NCBI GenBank assembly: GCA_963517805.1
Contig: CAUQHD010000099.1
Location: 1-6,064, forward strand
Origin: JABCPE02 sp963517805
GTDB taxonomy: Bacteria > Bacteroidota > Bacteroidia > Flavobacteriales > Weeksellaceae
Reading direction: 5' to 3'
Length of the DNA: 6,064 nucleotides
The notes under the pieces are model-generated. The model made no database searches, had not been told where the DNA came from, and saw nothing but the letters and a program-made list of their open reading frames with translations. Below are positions 1-5,803 of the stretch, one piece after another. How positions within the stretch are numbered: the first letter of the stretch is position 1; each line of letters begins with the position of its first letter. Both the position numbers and the translations under genes were made by a program.

Positions 1-29
1 ATATAGAGAATGAAGAAGACGAAGAATAA
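1..29 (+). CDS. C-terminal end of an upstream gene (partial), possibly AtpZ-like
   Basis: The window opens inside a reading frame that ends with TAA at 27-29. The last codons read I-E-N-E-E-D-E-E, a strongly acidic and surely cytoplasmic tail. Only about nine codons are visible, so the product cannot be identified from its own sequence. In Flavobacteriia the gene just before this kind of ATP synthase operon is often a short two-helix AtpZ protein with a charged C-terminus, so AtpZ is a reasonable guess from context (inference). A bactofilin or an unrelated gene is equally possible. It lies 48 bases before the next gene, with a promoter between them. That a coding end is here is fairly sure, since the frame matches and the next gene follows in the same orientation; its identity is not. 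Confidence 0.45.
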
Positions 30-31
30 AC

Positions 32-64
32 CTTGTATTTATAAAAAGAAAATCCATAATTTTG
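32..64 (+). promoter_or_regulatory. Bacteroidota-type promoter before the AtpI-like gene
   Basis: TAATTTTG at 57-64 matches the Bacteroidota sigma-ABfr -7 consensus TAnnTTTG exactly and is followed by CAAA. A TTG at 33-35, 21 bases before the -7 box, fits the usual -33 element in sequence and spacing. Transcription should begin a few bases downstream, around 69-72, leaving a very short leader before the TTG start at 78. It is the best supported promoter in the window because both elements are present, and probably the first promoter of the atp operon. No mapped transcript start is available to me. Confidence 0.6.
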
Positions 65-77
65 CAAAAACTTTATT

Positions 78-440
78 TTGAATAAAATAGATACCATTAT
101 TTACGCATTTGCGGCTGTGTTTATGGGGATTTATCTCTATCAATATCCTGAGTATTATATATATATTATAGGGATTTTTTTCTCATTCCTTGTCCTTAAT
201 GTTCTAATTTTTAGGATGTATAAAGGATTAAAGAAAATGTCTATGGCTGTGATGGCTTTCATGGCTATGAATTTCGGAAAAGATATTCTTTGGGCGTTTT
301 TGTGGATGTTTGTAATTAAGAAAAATGAGGTCTTAGTGATGTTTTTGGCTCTTGTTTTTCTTCTGTTATCCATACCCCTATACCATTCTGTGCTTAGAGA
401 AATAAAGAATAATCAAAAATCTGATAAAAATCAATTATAA
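78..440 (+). CDS. Small four-helix membrane protein, AtpI-like ATP synthase accessory protein
   Basis: This 120-residue protein is mostly hydrophobic. It has likely membrane helices at about residues 5-21, 27-46, 55-80 and 84-103, short charged loops (RMYKGLKK after helix 2, KKNE after helix 3) and a Lys/Asn-rich C-terminal tail. Length, four-helix layout and position just before atpB match AtpI (ATP synthase subunit I), which helps assemble or stabilise the c ring and may carry Mg2+. The stretch around NFGKDILWAF resembles the third helix of AtpI, but overall similarity is weak. The start is TTG: no ATG lies upstream in frame after the stop at 57-59, and starting at the next ATG (123) would cut most of helix 1. 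It sits 55 bases before atpB. The AtpI assignment rests on context and topology; a lineage-specific membrane protein is the alternative. Confidence 0.65.
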   Translation: MNKIDTIIYAFAAVFMGIYLYQYPEYYIYIIGIFFSFLVLNVLIFRMYKGLKKMSMAVMAFMAMNFGKDILWAFLWMFVIKKNEVLVMFLALVFLLLSIPLYHSVLREIKNNQKSDKNQL

Positions 441-451
441 TTATTTTTAAA

Positions 452-468
452 ACTTAATTTATTTAAGT
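452..468. repeat. Inverted repeat abutting the atpB promoter
   Basis: ACTTAA at 452-457 and TTAAGT at 463-468 are perfect inverted copies separated by five bases. The right arm ends on the first base of the -7 box. The position suits an operator or a small hairpin at the end of the preceding gene's message. The arms are short and AT-rich, so chance is a real alternative. Confidence 0.3.
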
Positions 469-475
469 ATATTTG
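468..475 (+). promoter_or_regulatory. Bacteroidota-type -7 promoter element before atpB
   Basis: TATATTTG matches TAnnTTTG exactly and is followed by CAAAT, as at the other two promoters here. It lies 20 bases before the atpB ATG, giving an expected leader of roughly 15 A-rich bases. I see no TTG at the usual -33 distance (about 440-450 is T/A only), so strength is uncertain. It would let the atp genes be transcribed apart from the AtpI-like gene. Confidence 0.55.
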
Positions 476-495
476 CAAATCAATAAAAATAAGAA

Positions 496-1584
496 ATGAA
501 CCAGAGAATTTATTCACTATTTTTTGTTTTGATGTTCATGCTGTTTGGGAATACTGTTCTTGCTAGTGAACATGCAGGTGGAGGTGAAAAAGCTTTTAAT
601 CCTTCTGAACTTATCAATCATCACATTTATGATACACATGAGTGGCATATTGCTACTTTGAATGAAGGTGAAGAGGGAGAATTTCATATTACGATTCCTT
701 TGCCAGTGATTGTAAAAGATGGGAAAGGTTGGCATGTTTTTATGTCAAGTAGTGTGGCTCATGGACAAGTGGTAGATGGATACACTTTGGAGCATGGTGT
801 TTTAGTGAATAAAGAAGGTTTGGAAAAAGCGCAAATTCCAGATTTGTTCAAAGGAACAGAAAAGGTGTTTTACGACCTTTCTATTACTAAGAATGTTTTT
901 GCATTGTTTATTTCTGTTTTGATTATCTTAGGATTATTCATTTCGATGGCAAATTCTTACAAAAAGTCTTTAGTTCCTATTGGAGTAGCGAGATTTTTTG
1001 AGCCTGTTGTACTCTTGATAAGAGATGGAATCGCAATTCCGAATATCGGTTCTAAACATTATAAGAAATTTATGCCGTTCTTATTGACGATATTCTTCTT
1101 TATTTGGTTGAATAATTTATTAGGACTTGTTCCGTTTTTCCCTGGAGGGGCTAACCTTACGGGGAACATAGCGGTTACATTAGTCCTTTCTTTATTTACA
1201 GTGTTTACTATTTTGCTCAATGCAAATAAAGACTATTGGAAACATATTCTTTGGCCGCCGGTTCCATTTTTGCTTAAGCCAATTATGATTCCGTTGGAAA
1301 TTATAGGGATTTTCACTAAGCCGTTCTCACTGACCATGCGTCTTATGGCGAATATTACAGCTGGACATATTATGATTTTAAGTATTATTTCATTAATATT
1401 TATTTTCAAAAATGCGGCTTTAGGAGCGGTTTCTGTGCCATTGGCGTTGTTCGTTTCTATCTTGGAATTGTTGGTTGCAGCTTTGCAGGCATATATATTT
1501 ACGATATTGTCAGCTTTATATATTGGTATTGCAGTAGCAGAACATAGTCACGATGATGCACATGGGCATGCAGAAGGACATTAA
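496..1584 (+). CDS. atpB: F1Fo ATP synthase subunit a, with periplasmic N-terminal extension
   Basis: Subunit a forms the two proton half-channels beside the c ring in the inner membrane. The 362 residues are about 90 longer than the E. coli protein. Residues 1-23 look like a signal peptide (hydrophobic core, V-L-A before a likely cut after A23). Residues 24-132 form an extra, presumably periplasmic, domain with a His cluster (HHIYDTHEWH, 42-51). Membrane helices follow at about 134-152, 193-214 and 224-242, then the long helices 258-300 and 307-347 that wrap the c ring. The essential arginine is R282 in the segment SLTMRLMANITAGH, with N286 and Q331 also conserved. H291 and E324 occupy the places of E. 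coli E219 and H245, a known reciprocal swap. The C-terminus is His-rich (HSHDDAHGHAEGH). The start is the ATG just after the 468-475 promoter, and the signal peptide confirms it. First of the core Fo genes. Confidence 0.97.
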   Translation: MNQRIYSLFFVLMFMLFGNTVLASEHAGGGEKAFNPSELINHHIYDTHEWHIATLNEGEEGEFHITIPLPVIVKDGKGWHVFMSSSVAHGQVVDGYTLEHGVLVNKEGLEKAQIPDLFKGTEKVFYDLSITKNVFALFISVLIILGLFISMANSYKKSLVPIGVARFFEPVVLLIRDGIAIPNIGSKHYKKFMPFLLTIFFFIWLNNLLGLVPFFPGGANLTGNIAVTLVLSLFTVFTILLNANKDYWKHILWPPVPFLLKPIMIPLEIIGIFTKPFSLTMRLMANITAGHIMILSIISLIFIFKNAALGAVSVPLALFVSILELLVAALQAYIFTILSALYIGIAVAEHSHDDAHGHAEGH

Positions 1585-1633
1585 AAAAAGAATTTTAATT
1601 TTTAATAATAATTTTAACTAAATATTTTTTATT

Positions 1634-1870
1634 ATGGAAGCAGTAAAAGAAACAGTACATGCGTTGTCTTTCTTGAATTATGCGGCAATTTCAATTGCTG
1701 TATTAGGAGTAGCTTACGGTATTTCTAAAATTGGTTCTCACGCGATGGATGCTATCGCTAGACAACCAGAAGCGGCTGATAAGGTGCAAGCAGCGATGTT
1801 GATCGCTTGTGGTCTTATCGAAGGTGCTGGACTTATCGGATTGATTTTCAGTGCTCCGTTCATGAAGTAA
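1634..1870 (+). CDS. atpE: F1Fo ATP synthase subunit c (c-ring proteolipid)
   Basis: Subunit c is the hairpin protein whose ring turns as protons pass. This copy has 78 residues: helix 1 about 12-36, a polar loop with the invariant R43-Q44-P45, and helix 2 about 51-76. E63 in GLIEGAG is the proton-carrying carboxylate. The residues around it do not form the Na+ site: no Ser/Thr follows E63, and I30 sits where Na+-type subunits have Gln. It is therefore probably H+-coupled. Helix 1 keeps only part of the glycine motif: G25, A27, G29, S31. The gene follows atpB by 49 AT-rich bases and is followed by a strong hairpin that could set it apart for higher expression, as the ring needs about 8-15 copies per enzyme. 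Confidence 0.97.
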   Translation: MEAVKETVHALSFLNYAAISIAVLGVAYGISKIGSHAMDAIARQPEAADKVQAAMLIACGLIEGAGLIGLIFSAPFMK

Positions 1871-1879
1871 TTTTAACTG

Positions 1880-1924
1880 ATAATCTTGGTAACACGGTTG
1901 GTGCTTACCAAGATTATTTTAAAA
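1880..1924 (+). terminator. Strong hairpin between atpE and atpF, terminator-like or RNA-stabilising
   Basis: ATAATCTTGGTAA at 1880-1892 pairs perfectly with TTACCAAGATTAT at 1905-1917 (13 bp). Inside, CAC (1893-1895) can pair with GTG (1901-1903) across a GGTTG loop, leaving one bulged C. The sequence TTTAAAATTTT follows, a broken U tract. The shape is that of a partial intrinsic terminator, or of a 3'-end stabiliser for an atpB-atpE message. Full termination is unlikely because atpF, atpH, atpA and atpG follow with no promoter I can recognise. It fills most of the longest gap inside the operon. Confidence 0.7.
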
Positions 1925-1974
1925 TTTTGTATTAAAAAATATTTAAAGTAAAATAAAAAATAAAATAATTAGCA

Positions 1975-2463
1975 ATGATAACACCAGGATTAGGTTTAGT
2001 TTTTTGGATGACACTTACTTTTGCTGTATTGATGTTTCTTTTGGCAAAATATGCATGGAAACCAATTCTTAATGCACTTAATGAAAGAGAAACAACAATT
2101 GTAGATGCGCTTAACCAAGCTAAATTGGCAAGAGAAGAGGTTCAGAATTTAAAAGCTGAAAATGAAAGAATTATCCAAGAAGCTAAAATAGAAAAGGATA
2201 ATATATTGAGAGAAGCAAGAGAAATAAAAGATAGAATGATTAACGAAGCGAAAGATACAGCTAAAGTAGAAGGAGAGAAAATGATAGAGGCTGCTAGACA
2301 TTCTATCGCTATGGAAAAGGCTGCTGCTATAGATGATATGAAAAAGCAGATCAGTTCTTTATCTGTGGATATTGCAGAGACTATATTGAAGAAAAAATTG
2401 GATAATAAAGATGCCCAAAATGATTTAGTGGCTAATTTATTAAATGATAAAAACTTAAACTAG
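1975..2463 (+). CDS. atpF: F1Fo ATP synthase subunit b (peripheral stalk)
   Basis: Subunit b dimerises to form the outer stalk that holds F1 still against the turning rotor. The 162 residues are of normal length. One N-terminal membrane helix spans about 5-25 (GLVFWMTLTFAVLMFLLAKY). The conserved KPILNALNERE segment (29-39) follows, where the helix leaves the membrane. From about 40 to 140 the sequence is a continuous, highly charged helix rich in Ala, Glu and Lys, as expected for a right-handed coiled coil. The C-terminal 20 residues should contact delta. The ATG at 1975 gives the standard short N-terminus before the membrane helix. It is preceded by an A-rich leader and followed by atpH after only five bases, which suggests translational coupling. 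Only one b gene is seen, so the stalk is probably a homodimer. Confidence 0.96.
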   Translation: MITPGLGLVFWMTLTFAVLMFLLAKYAWKPILNALNERETTIVDALNQAKLAREEVQNLKAENERIIQEAKIEKDNILREAREIKDRMINEAKDTAKVEGEKMIEAARHSIAMEKAAAIDDMKKQISSLSVDIAETILKKKLDNKDAQNDLVANLLNDKNLN

Positions 2464-2468
2464 TCCTT

Positions 2469-3011
2469 ATGAGTAACACAACAAAAGTTGCTAAAAGATA
2501 CGCTCAGGGATTGTTGGATTTTACAACAGAAACTGGCAACACGGAAACTGTATTCAATGAAATGAAAGATGTGGCAGAAACTATTTCTGGTTCTAAAGAA
2601 TTGAGAAGTTTTTTCGCTACGCCTATTATAGATTACAGAAGAAAGCAGAGTGTTGCAAGTGAGATTTTTTCTAAATTTTCTGTGGTAACTAAAAACATGA
2701 TTACCCTTGTTATCAAGCAGGGAAGAGAAAAATATTTAGAAGATATTGCTAATGAATATATTGAGAAAGTAGAGGAAATGAATGGAGTGCAGAAAGCAAC
2801 ACTAACAACTGCTGAAGAACTTTCCCAACAGAGCATAGAGCAGATTGTAAAATCTTCATCTTTAATAGATGCAAATAAGAAGTATAAGATAAAGTCTATA
2901 ATAAAACCAGAGCTTATCGGTGGGTATATCCTAAGAGTAGGAGACCAGCAGATAGATAACTCGGTAAGAACTCATTTGACCAATCTTAGAAAAGAATTTC
3001 AACTTAATTAG
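2469..3011 (+). CDS. atpH: F1Fo ATP synthase subunit delta
   Basis: Delta caps the top of F1 and ties the alpha subunits to the b stalk (equivalent to mitochondrial OSCP). The 180 residues match the family length. The N-terminal helical domain (about 5-105) opens with the typical VAKRYAQGLLDF and contains FFATPIIDYRRK (48-59). The C-terminal domain carries the family signature: ELIGGYILRVGD (148-159), then Q-Q-I-D-N-S-V and a final helix. It starts five bases after the atpF stop and ends 17 bases before atpA, so the three are almost certainly co-transcribed. Nothing unusual is seen. Confidence 0.96.
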   Translation: MSNTTKVAKRYAQGLLDFTTETGNTETVFNEMKDVAETISGSKELRSFFATPIIDYRRKQSVASEIFSKFSVVTKNMITLVIKQGREKYLEDIANEYIEKVEEMNGVQKATLTTAEELSQQSIEQIVKSSSLIDANKKYKIKSIIKPELIGGYILRVGDQQIDNSVRTHLTNLRKEFQLN

Positions 3012-3028
3012 AAAAAACAACCAATAAA

Positions 3029-4609
3029 ATGGCAGGAATAAATCCAGCAGAAGTATCTGCAATATTGAAACAACAGTTAGCAAATTTTGATACTCAGTCT
3101 AATGTAGAAGAGGTAGGAACCGTATTACAAGTAGGAGATGGTATTGCTCGTATTTATGGTTTGGAAAATGTACAGTACGGAGAATTAGTAAAATTTGAAA
3201 GTGGAGTTGAAGGAATTGTATTAAACCTTGAAGAGGATAATGTAGGGGTGGCTCTACTTGGAGAATCTAAGAGAGTAAAAGAAGGTGATACAGTAAATAG
3301 AACTAAAAGAATTTCTTCTATCAAAGTAGGGGAAGGGCTTTTGGGAAGAGTAGTAGACACTTTGGGTAATCCTATCGATGGTAAAGGTCCTATTGGAGGG
3401 GATTTATACGATATGCCTTTGGAGAGAAAAGCTCCTGGGGTTATCTATCGTCAGCCAGTTAATGAGCCTTTGCAAACAGGTATCGTTGCGATAGACTCTA
3501 TGATTCCTATCGGAAGAGGACAGAGAGAGTTGATTATTGGTGACCGTCAGACAGGTAAAACTACGGTAGCGATAGACACGATCCTGAACCAAAAAGAATT
3601 TTATGATGCAGGTCAGCCTGTATTCTGTATATATGTAGCAGTAGGACAAAAAGGTTCTACAGTAGCTCAAATCGTAAGAACACTAGAAGAAAGAGGCGCA
3701 ATGGCTTATACAGTAGTAGTAGCAGCTAACGCTTCTGACCCTTCACCAATGCAGGTGTACGCTCCAATGGCAGGAGCTGCTATTGGGGAGTATTTTAGAG
3801 ATACAGGACGCCCAGCATTGATAGTTTATGATGATTTATCTAAACAAGCGGTAGCATATAGAGAGTTGTCTCTTCTATTAAGAAGACCACCAGGGCGTGA
3901 GGCTTATCCTGGGGATGTATTCTACCTTCACTCAAGATTGTTAGAAAGAGCAGCGAAAATCATCAAAGATGATACTATCGCATCTCAAATGAATGACCTT
4001 CCTGAAACATTGAAACCTATGGTAAAAGGTGGCGGTTCATTGACAGCGCTTCCTATCATCGAAACTCAGGCAGGGGATGTATCTGCGTATATTCCTACCA
4101 ATGTGATTTCCATTACAGATGGACAGATTTTCTTGGAGTCTGATCTATTCAACTCAGGGGTAAGACCTGCGATTAATGTGGGTATCTCTGTATCAAGGGT
4201 AGGGGGTAATGCTCAGATTAAATCAATGAAGAAAGTTTCAGGAACATTGAAACTTGACCAAGCTCAATATAAAGAATTAGAAGCGTTTGCTAAATTCGGT
4301 TCTGACCTAGATGCTGCTACTTTGGCGGTAATTTCTAAGGGAGAAAAGAATGTGGAAATTCTAAAACAACCAGTAAATTCACCACTTCCAGTGGAAGACC
4401 AAGTAGCGATGATTTATGCTGGAACAGAAAACTTGTTAAAAGATATTCCTGTAGCAAAAGTGAGAGCATTCCAAAAAGAATATGTAGGATTATTAAAAAC
4501 TGCACACCCAGAGGTAATGTCTGCACTAAAAGCTGGTAAAATCGATAAAGATTTGACAGAGGTATTGAAACAAGTGGCATTAGATTTAGTAGCGAAATAC
4601 AATAATTAA
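3029..4609 (+). CDS. atpA: F1Fo ATP synthase subunit alpha
   Basis: Alpha alternates with beta in the F1 hexamer; its nucleotide sites are regulatory, and it supplies the arginine finger to the catalytic sites on beta. The domains run in order: N-terminal beta barrel (about 25-95), nucleotide-binding domain (about 96-380) and C-terminal helical domain (about 381-526). The Walker A motif is GDRQTGKT at 171-178, the Walker B aspartate region is ALIVYDDLS (263-271), and the arginine finger is R390 in GISVSRVGG. The protein has 526 residues, against 513 in E. coli. Part of the excess is in the segment 310-335 (IIKDDTIASQMNDLPETLKP and on), a form I recall from Bacteroidota alpha subunits. The ATG at 3029 gives the normal N-terminus MAGINPAEVSAILKQQ. 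The sequence is highly conserved and the call is certain. Confidence 0.98.
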   Translation: MAGINPAEVSAILKQQLANFDTQSNVEEVGTVLQVGDGIARIYGLENVQYGELVKFESGVEGIVLNLEEDNVGVALLGESKRVKEGDTVNRTKRISSIKVGEGLLGRVVDTLGNPIDGKGPIGGDLYDMPLERKAPGVIYRQPVNEPLQTGIVAIDSMIPIGRGQRELIIGDRQTGKTTVAIDTILNQKEFYDAGQPVFCIYVAVGQKGSTVAQIVRTLEERGAMAYTVVVAANASDPSPMQVYAPMAGAAIGEYFRDTGRPALIVYDDLSKQAVAYRELSLLLRRPPGREAYPGDVFYLHSRLLERAAKIIKDDTIASQMNDLPETLKPMVKGGGSLTALPIIETQAGDVSAYIPTNVISITDGQIFLESDLFNSGVRPAINVGISVSRVGGNAQIKSMKKVSGTLKLDQAQYKELEAFAKFGSDLDAATLAVISKGEKNVEILKQPVNSPLPVEDQVAMIYAGTENLLKDIPVAKVRAFQKEYVGLLKTAHPEVMSALKAGKIDKDLTEVLKQVALDLVAKYNN

Positions 4610-4623
4610 AATATAAACCAATT

Positions 4624-4643
4624 TGTTCTAAATTTTTGGAACA
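4624..4643 (+). other. Small hairpin in the atpA-atpG gap
   Basis: TGTTCTAA at 4624-4631 can pair with TTGGAACA at 4636-4643 (eight pairs including one G-U) around a four-base loop. No U tract follows; the sequence turns A-rich (TAAAAAAGT) before the atpG start at 4664. It is therefore not a terminator. It could be an intercistronic processing or stability element, or chance in an AT-rich gap. Confidence 0.35.
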
Positions 4644-4663
4644 TAAAAAAGTAAGTTTATCAG

Positions 4664-5524
4664 ATGGCGAATTTAAAGGAGATTAGAGGCAGAATAACAT
4701 CTATATCATCTACGATGCAGATTACGAGTGCGATGAAGATGGTTTCGGCAGCGAAACTAAAAAAAGCACAAGATGCCATTACGATGCTTAGACCTTATTC
4801 TGAAAAACTTCAGGAACTTATTCAAAAAGTGAGTACAGGTTCTGAAGGAAGTTTGTCAGAGTATGCTCAGAAAAGAGAAGTCAAAAAAATACTTTATATC
4901 GCTATTTCTTCTAATAGAGGTTTGGCAGGAGCTTTTAACTCATCAGTGATTAAAGAGCTGAATGCTAACTACAAACAAAAAGAAGATGTAGAAATAGAGG
5001 TTCTTACGATAGGGAAAAAAGTTTTCGATGCAGTAAGAAGAGTGAGAACTGTATATGATAACCAAAGTTCTATTTATGATAGTGTAAGTTTTGAGGCTGT
5101 TTCTAAACTGACTAGTGCTGTGATGAAAGACTTCAGCGAAGGGATTTTTGATGAAGTATATTTGGTTTATAATAAATTTATCAATGCAGCAACACAGGAA
5201 GTAAGAACTGAACAGTTACTACCGATTACGATGCCAGAACAAGCTGAAGAGGATGCAGAATCAGACTACATCTTTGAACCTGATAAGCAGACCATATTGG
5301 AAACATTGATTCCTAAGTCTATAAAAACGCAGGTTTATAAGGCGTTATTAGATTCTATAGCATCTGAGCATGGAGCAAGAATGACCGCGATGCATAAAGC
5401 GACAGACAATGCTAATGCTCTGAAAAATGAACTCGTTATTTTCTATAACAAGGCTCGTCAGGCGGCGATTACTAATGAAATCTTGGAAATCGTTTCTGGT
5501 GCAGAAGCATTGAAAAAAGGATAA
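4664..5524 (+). CDS. atpG: F1Fo ATP synthase subunit gamma (central rotor shaft)
   Basis: Gamma is the shaft that turns inside the alpha-beta hexamer and links it to the c ring. The 286 residues match the family (E. coli 287). The N-terminal helix (about 1-55) begins MANLKEIRGRITSISSTMQI and includes the conserved TSAMKMVSAAKLKKAQ. The Rossmann-like middle domain opens with ISSNRGLAGAFN (81-92). The C-terminal helix (about 210-284) ends with the gamma signature ITNEILEIVSGAEA (269-282). A short acidic stretch, EQAEEDAESD (192-201), lies between the middle domain and the last helix. The gene follows atpA by 54 bases and is the last of the operon; a strong terminator begins 32 bases after its stop. 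The usual neighbours atpD and atpC do not follow. Confidence 0.97.
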   Translation: MANLKEIRGRITSISSTMQITSAMKMVSAAKLKKAQDAITMLRPYSEKLQELIQKVSTGSEGSLSEYAQKREVKKILYIAISSNRGLAGAFNSSVIKELNANYKQKEDVEIEVLTIGKKVFDAVRRVRTVYDNQSSIYDSVSFEAVSKLTSAVMKDFSEGIFDEVYLVYNKFINAATQEVRTEQLLPITMPEQAEEDAESDYIFEPDKQTILETLIPKSIKTQVYKALLDSIASEHGARMTAMHKATDNANALKNELVIFYNKARQAAITNEILEIVSGAEALKKG

Positions 5525-5555
5525 GATTATATCATAATATAAGGTTTTAAAGTTG

Positions 5556-5590
5556 AAAATGAGTATCAGTTTTTCTGATACTCATTTTTT
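5556..5590 (+). terminator. Intrinsic terminator ending the atp operon
   Basis: AAAATGAGTATCAG at 5556-5569 pairs perfectly with CTGATACTCATTTT at 5575-5588 (14 bp) around a TTTTT loop, and a T run extends to 5590. This is a classic rho-independent terminator placed 32 bases after atpG. The A run on the left arm would give a U tract on the opposite strand too, so it could work in both directions, but no minus-strand gene is seen here to need it. Confidence 0.9.
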
Positions 5591-5768
5591 ATGCACAATC
5601 ACGATTGTTTAATTCTATTTTGTTTATTTGTGGTGTGTTTTTTAGTGTTGTTTAATTGTAAATTAAGGCAAAATGATATTAGATTTTATAAACTGTTTAT
5701 TTATAGTGTATTAGAATGAGTGTGGAAAACTTTCATAAGAGATGATTTTTATAGAGAGTATTTATTTC

Positions 5769-5776
5769 TACTTTTG
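5769..5776 (+). promoter_or_regulatory. Bacteroidota-type -7 promoter element before nrdB
   Basis: TACTTTTG matches TAnnTTTG exactly and is followed by CAAAT. It lies 27 bases before the nrdB ATG, giving an expected leader of about 20 bases. No clear TTG is found at the -33 distance (about 5743-5751 reads TGATTTTTA). The intergenic position after a terminator makes a promoter here necessary if nrdB is to be expressed by itself. I see no NrdR box. Confidence 0.6.
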
Positions 5777-5803
5777 CAAATACTAATCTGAAAAAATATC
5801 ATC

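Noticed and set aside
1634..1870. Na+-coupled c subunit
   Set aside because: The Gln and Ser/Thr residues that bind Na+ are absent (I30, G64, A65); proton coupling is the simpler reading.
2016..2024. TACTTTTGC, an exact -7 promoter match inside atpF
   Set aside because: It encodes conserved residues of the membrane helix (LTFA) 42 bases after the start, lacks the AAA that follows at the three intergenic sites, and a match is expected by chance in AT-rich DNA.
4335..4602. Minus-strand open frames of 60-80 codons opposite atpA, and others opposite atpB, atpH and the AtpI-like gene
   Set aside because: All lie opposite well-conserved genes, show no recognisable protein traits and have no promoter or leader of their own.
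4624..4643. Terminator between atpA and atpG
   Set aside because: The hairpin there is short and has no U tract, and atpG belongs to the same operon.
5595..5608. Palindrome ACAATC-AC-GATTGT between the atp terminator and nrdB
   Set aside because: Six-base arms, about 160 bases from the nrdB promoter, with no second copy seen; likely chance. It does not match an NrdR box.
5559..5612. Possible 17-codon reading frame starting ATGAGTATC
   Set aside because: It lies inside the terminator hairpin and has no leader resembling a start; its codons are a by-product of the stem.
5688..5700. Palindrome ATAAAC-T-GTTTAT upstream of nrdB
   Set aside because: Short, AT-rich, and a single copy at some distance from the -7 box; such arms are expected by chance in this base composition.
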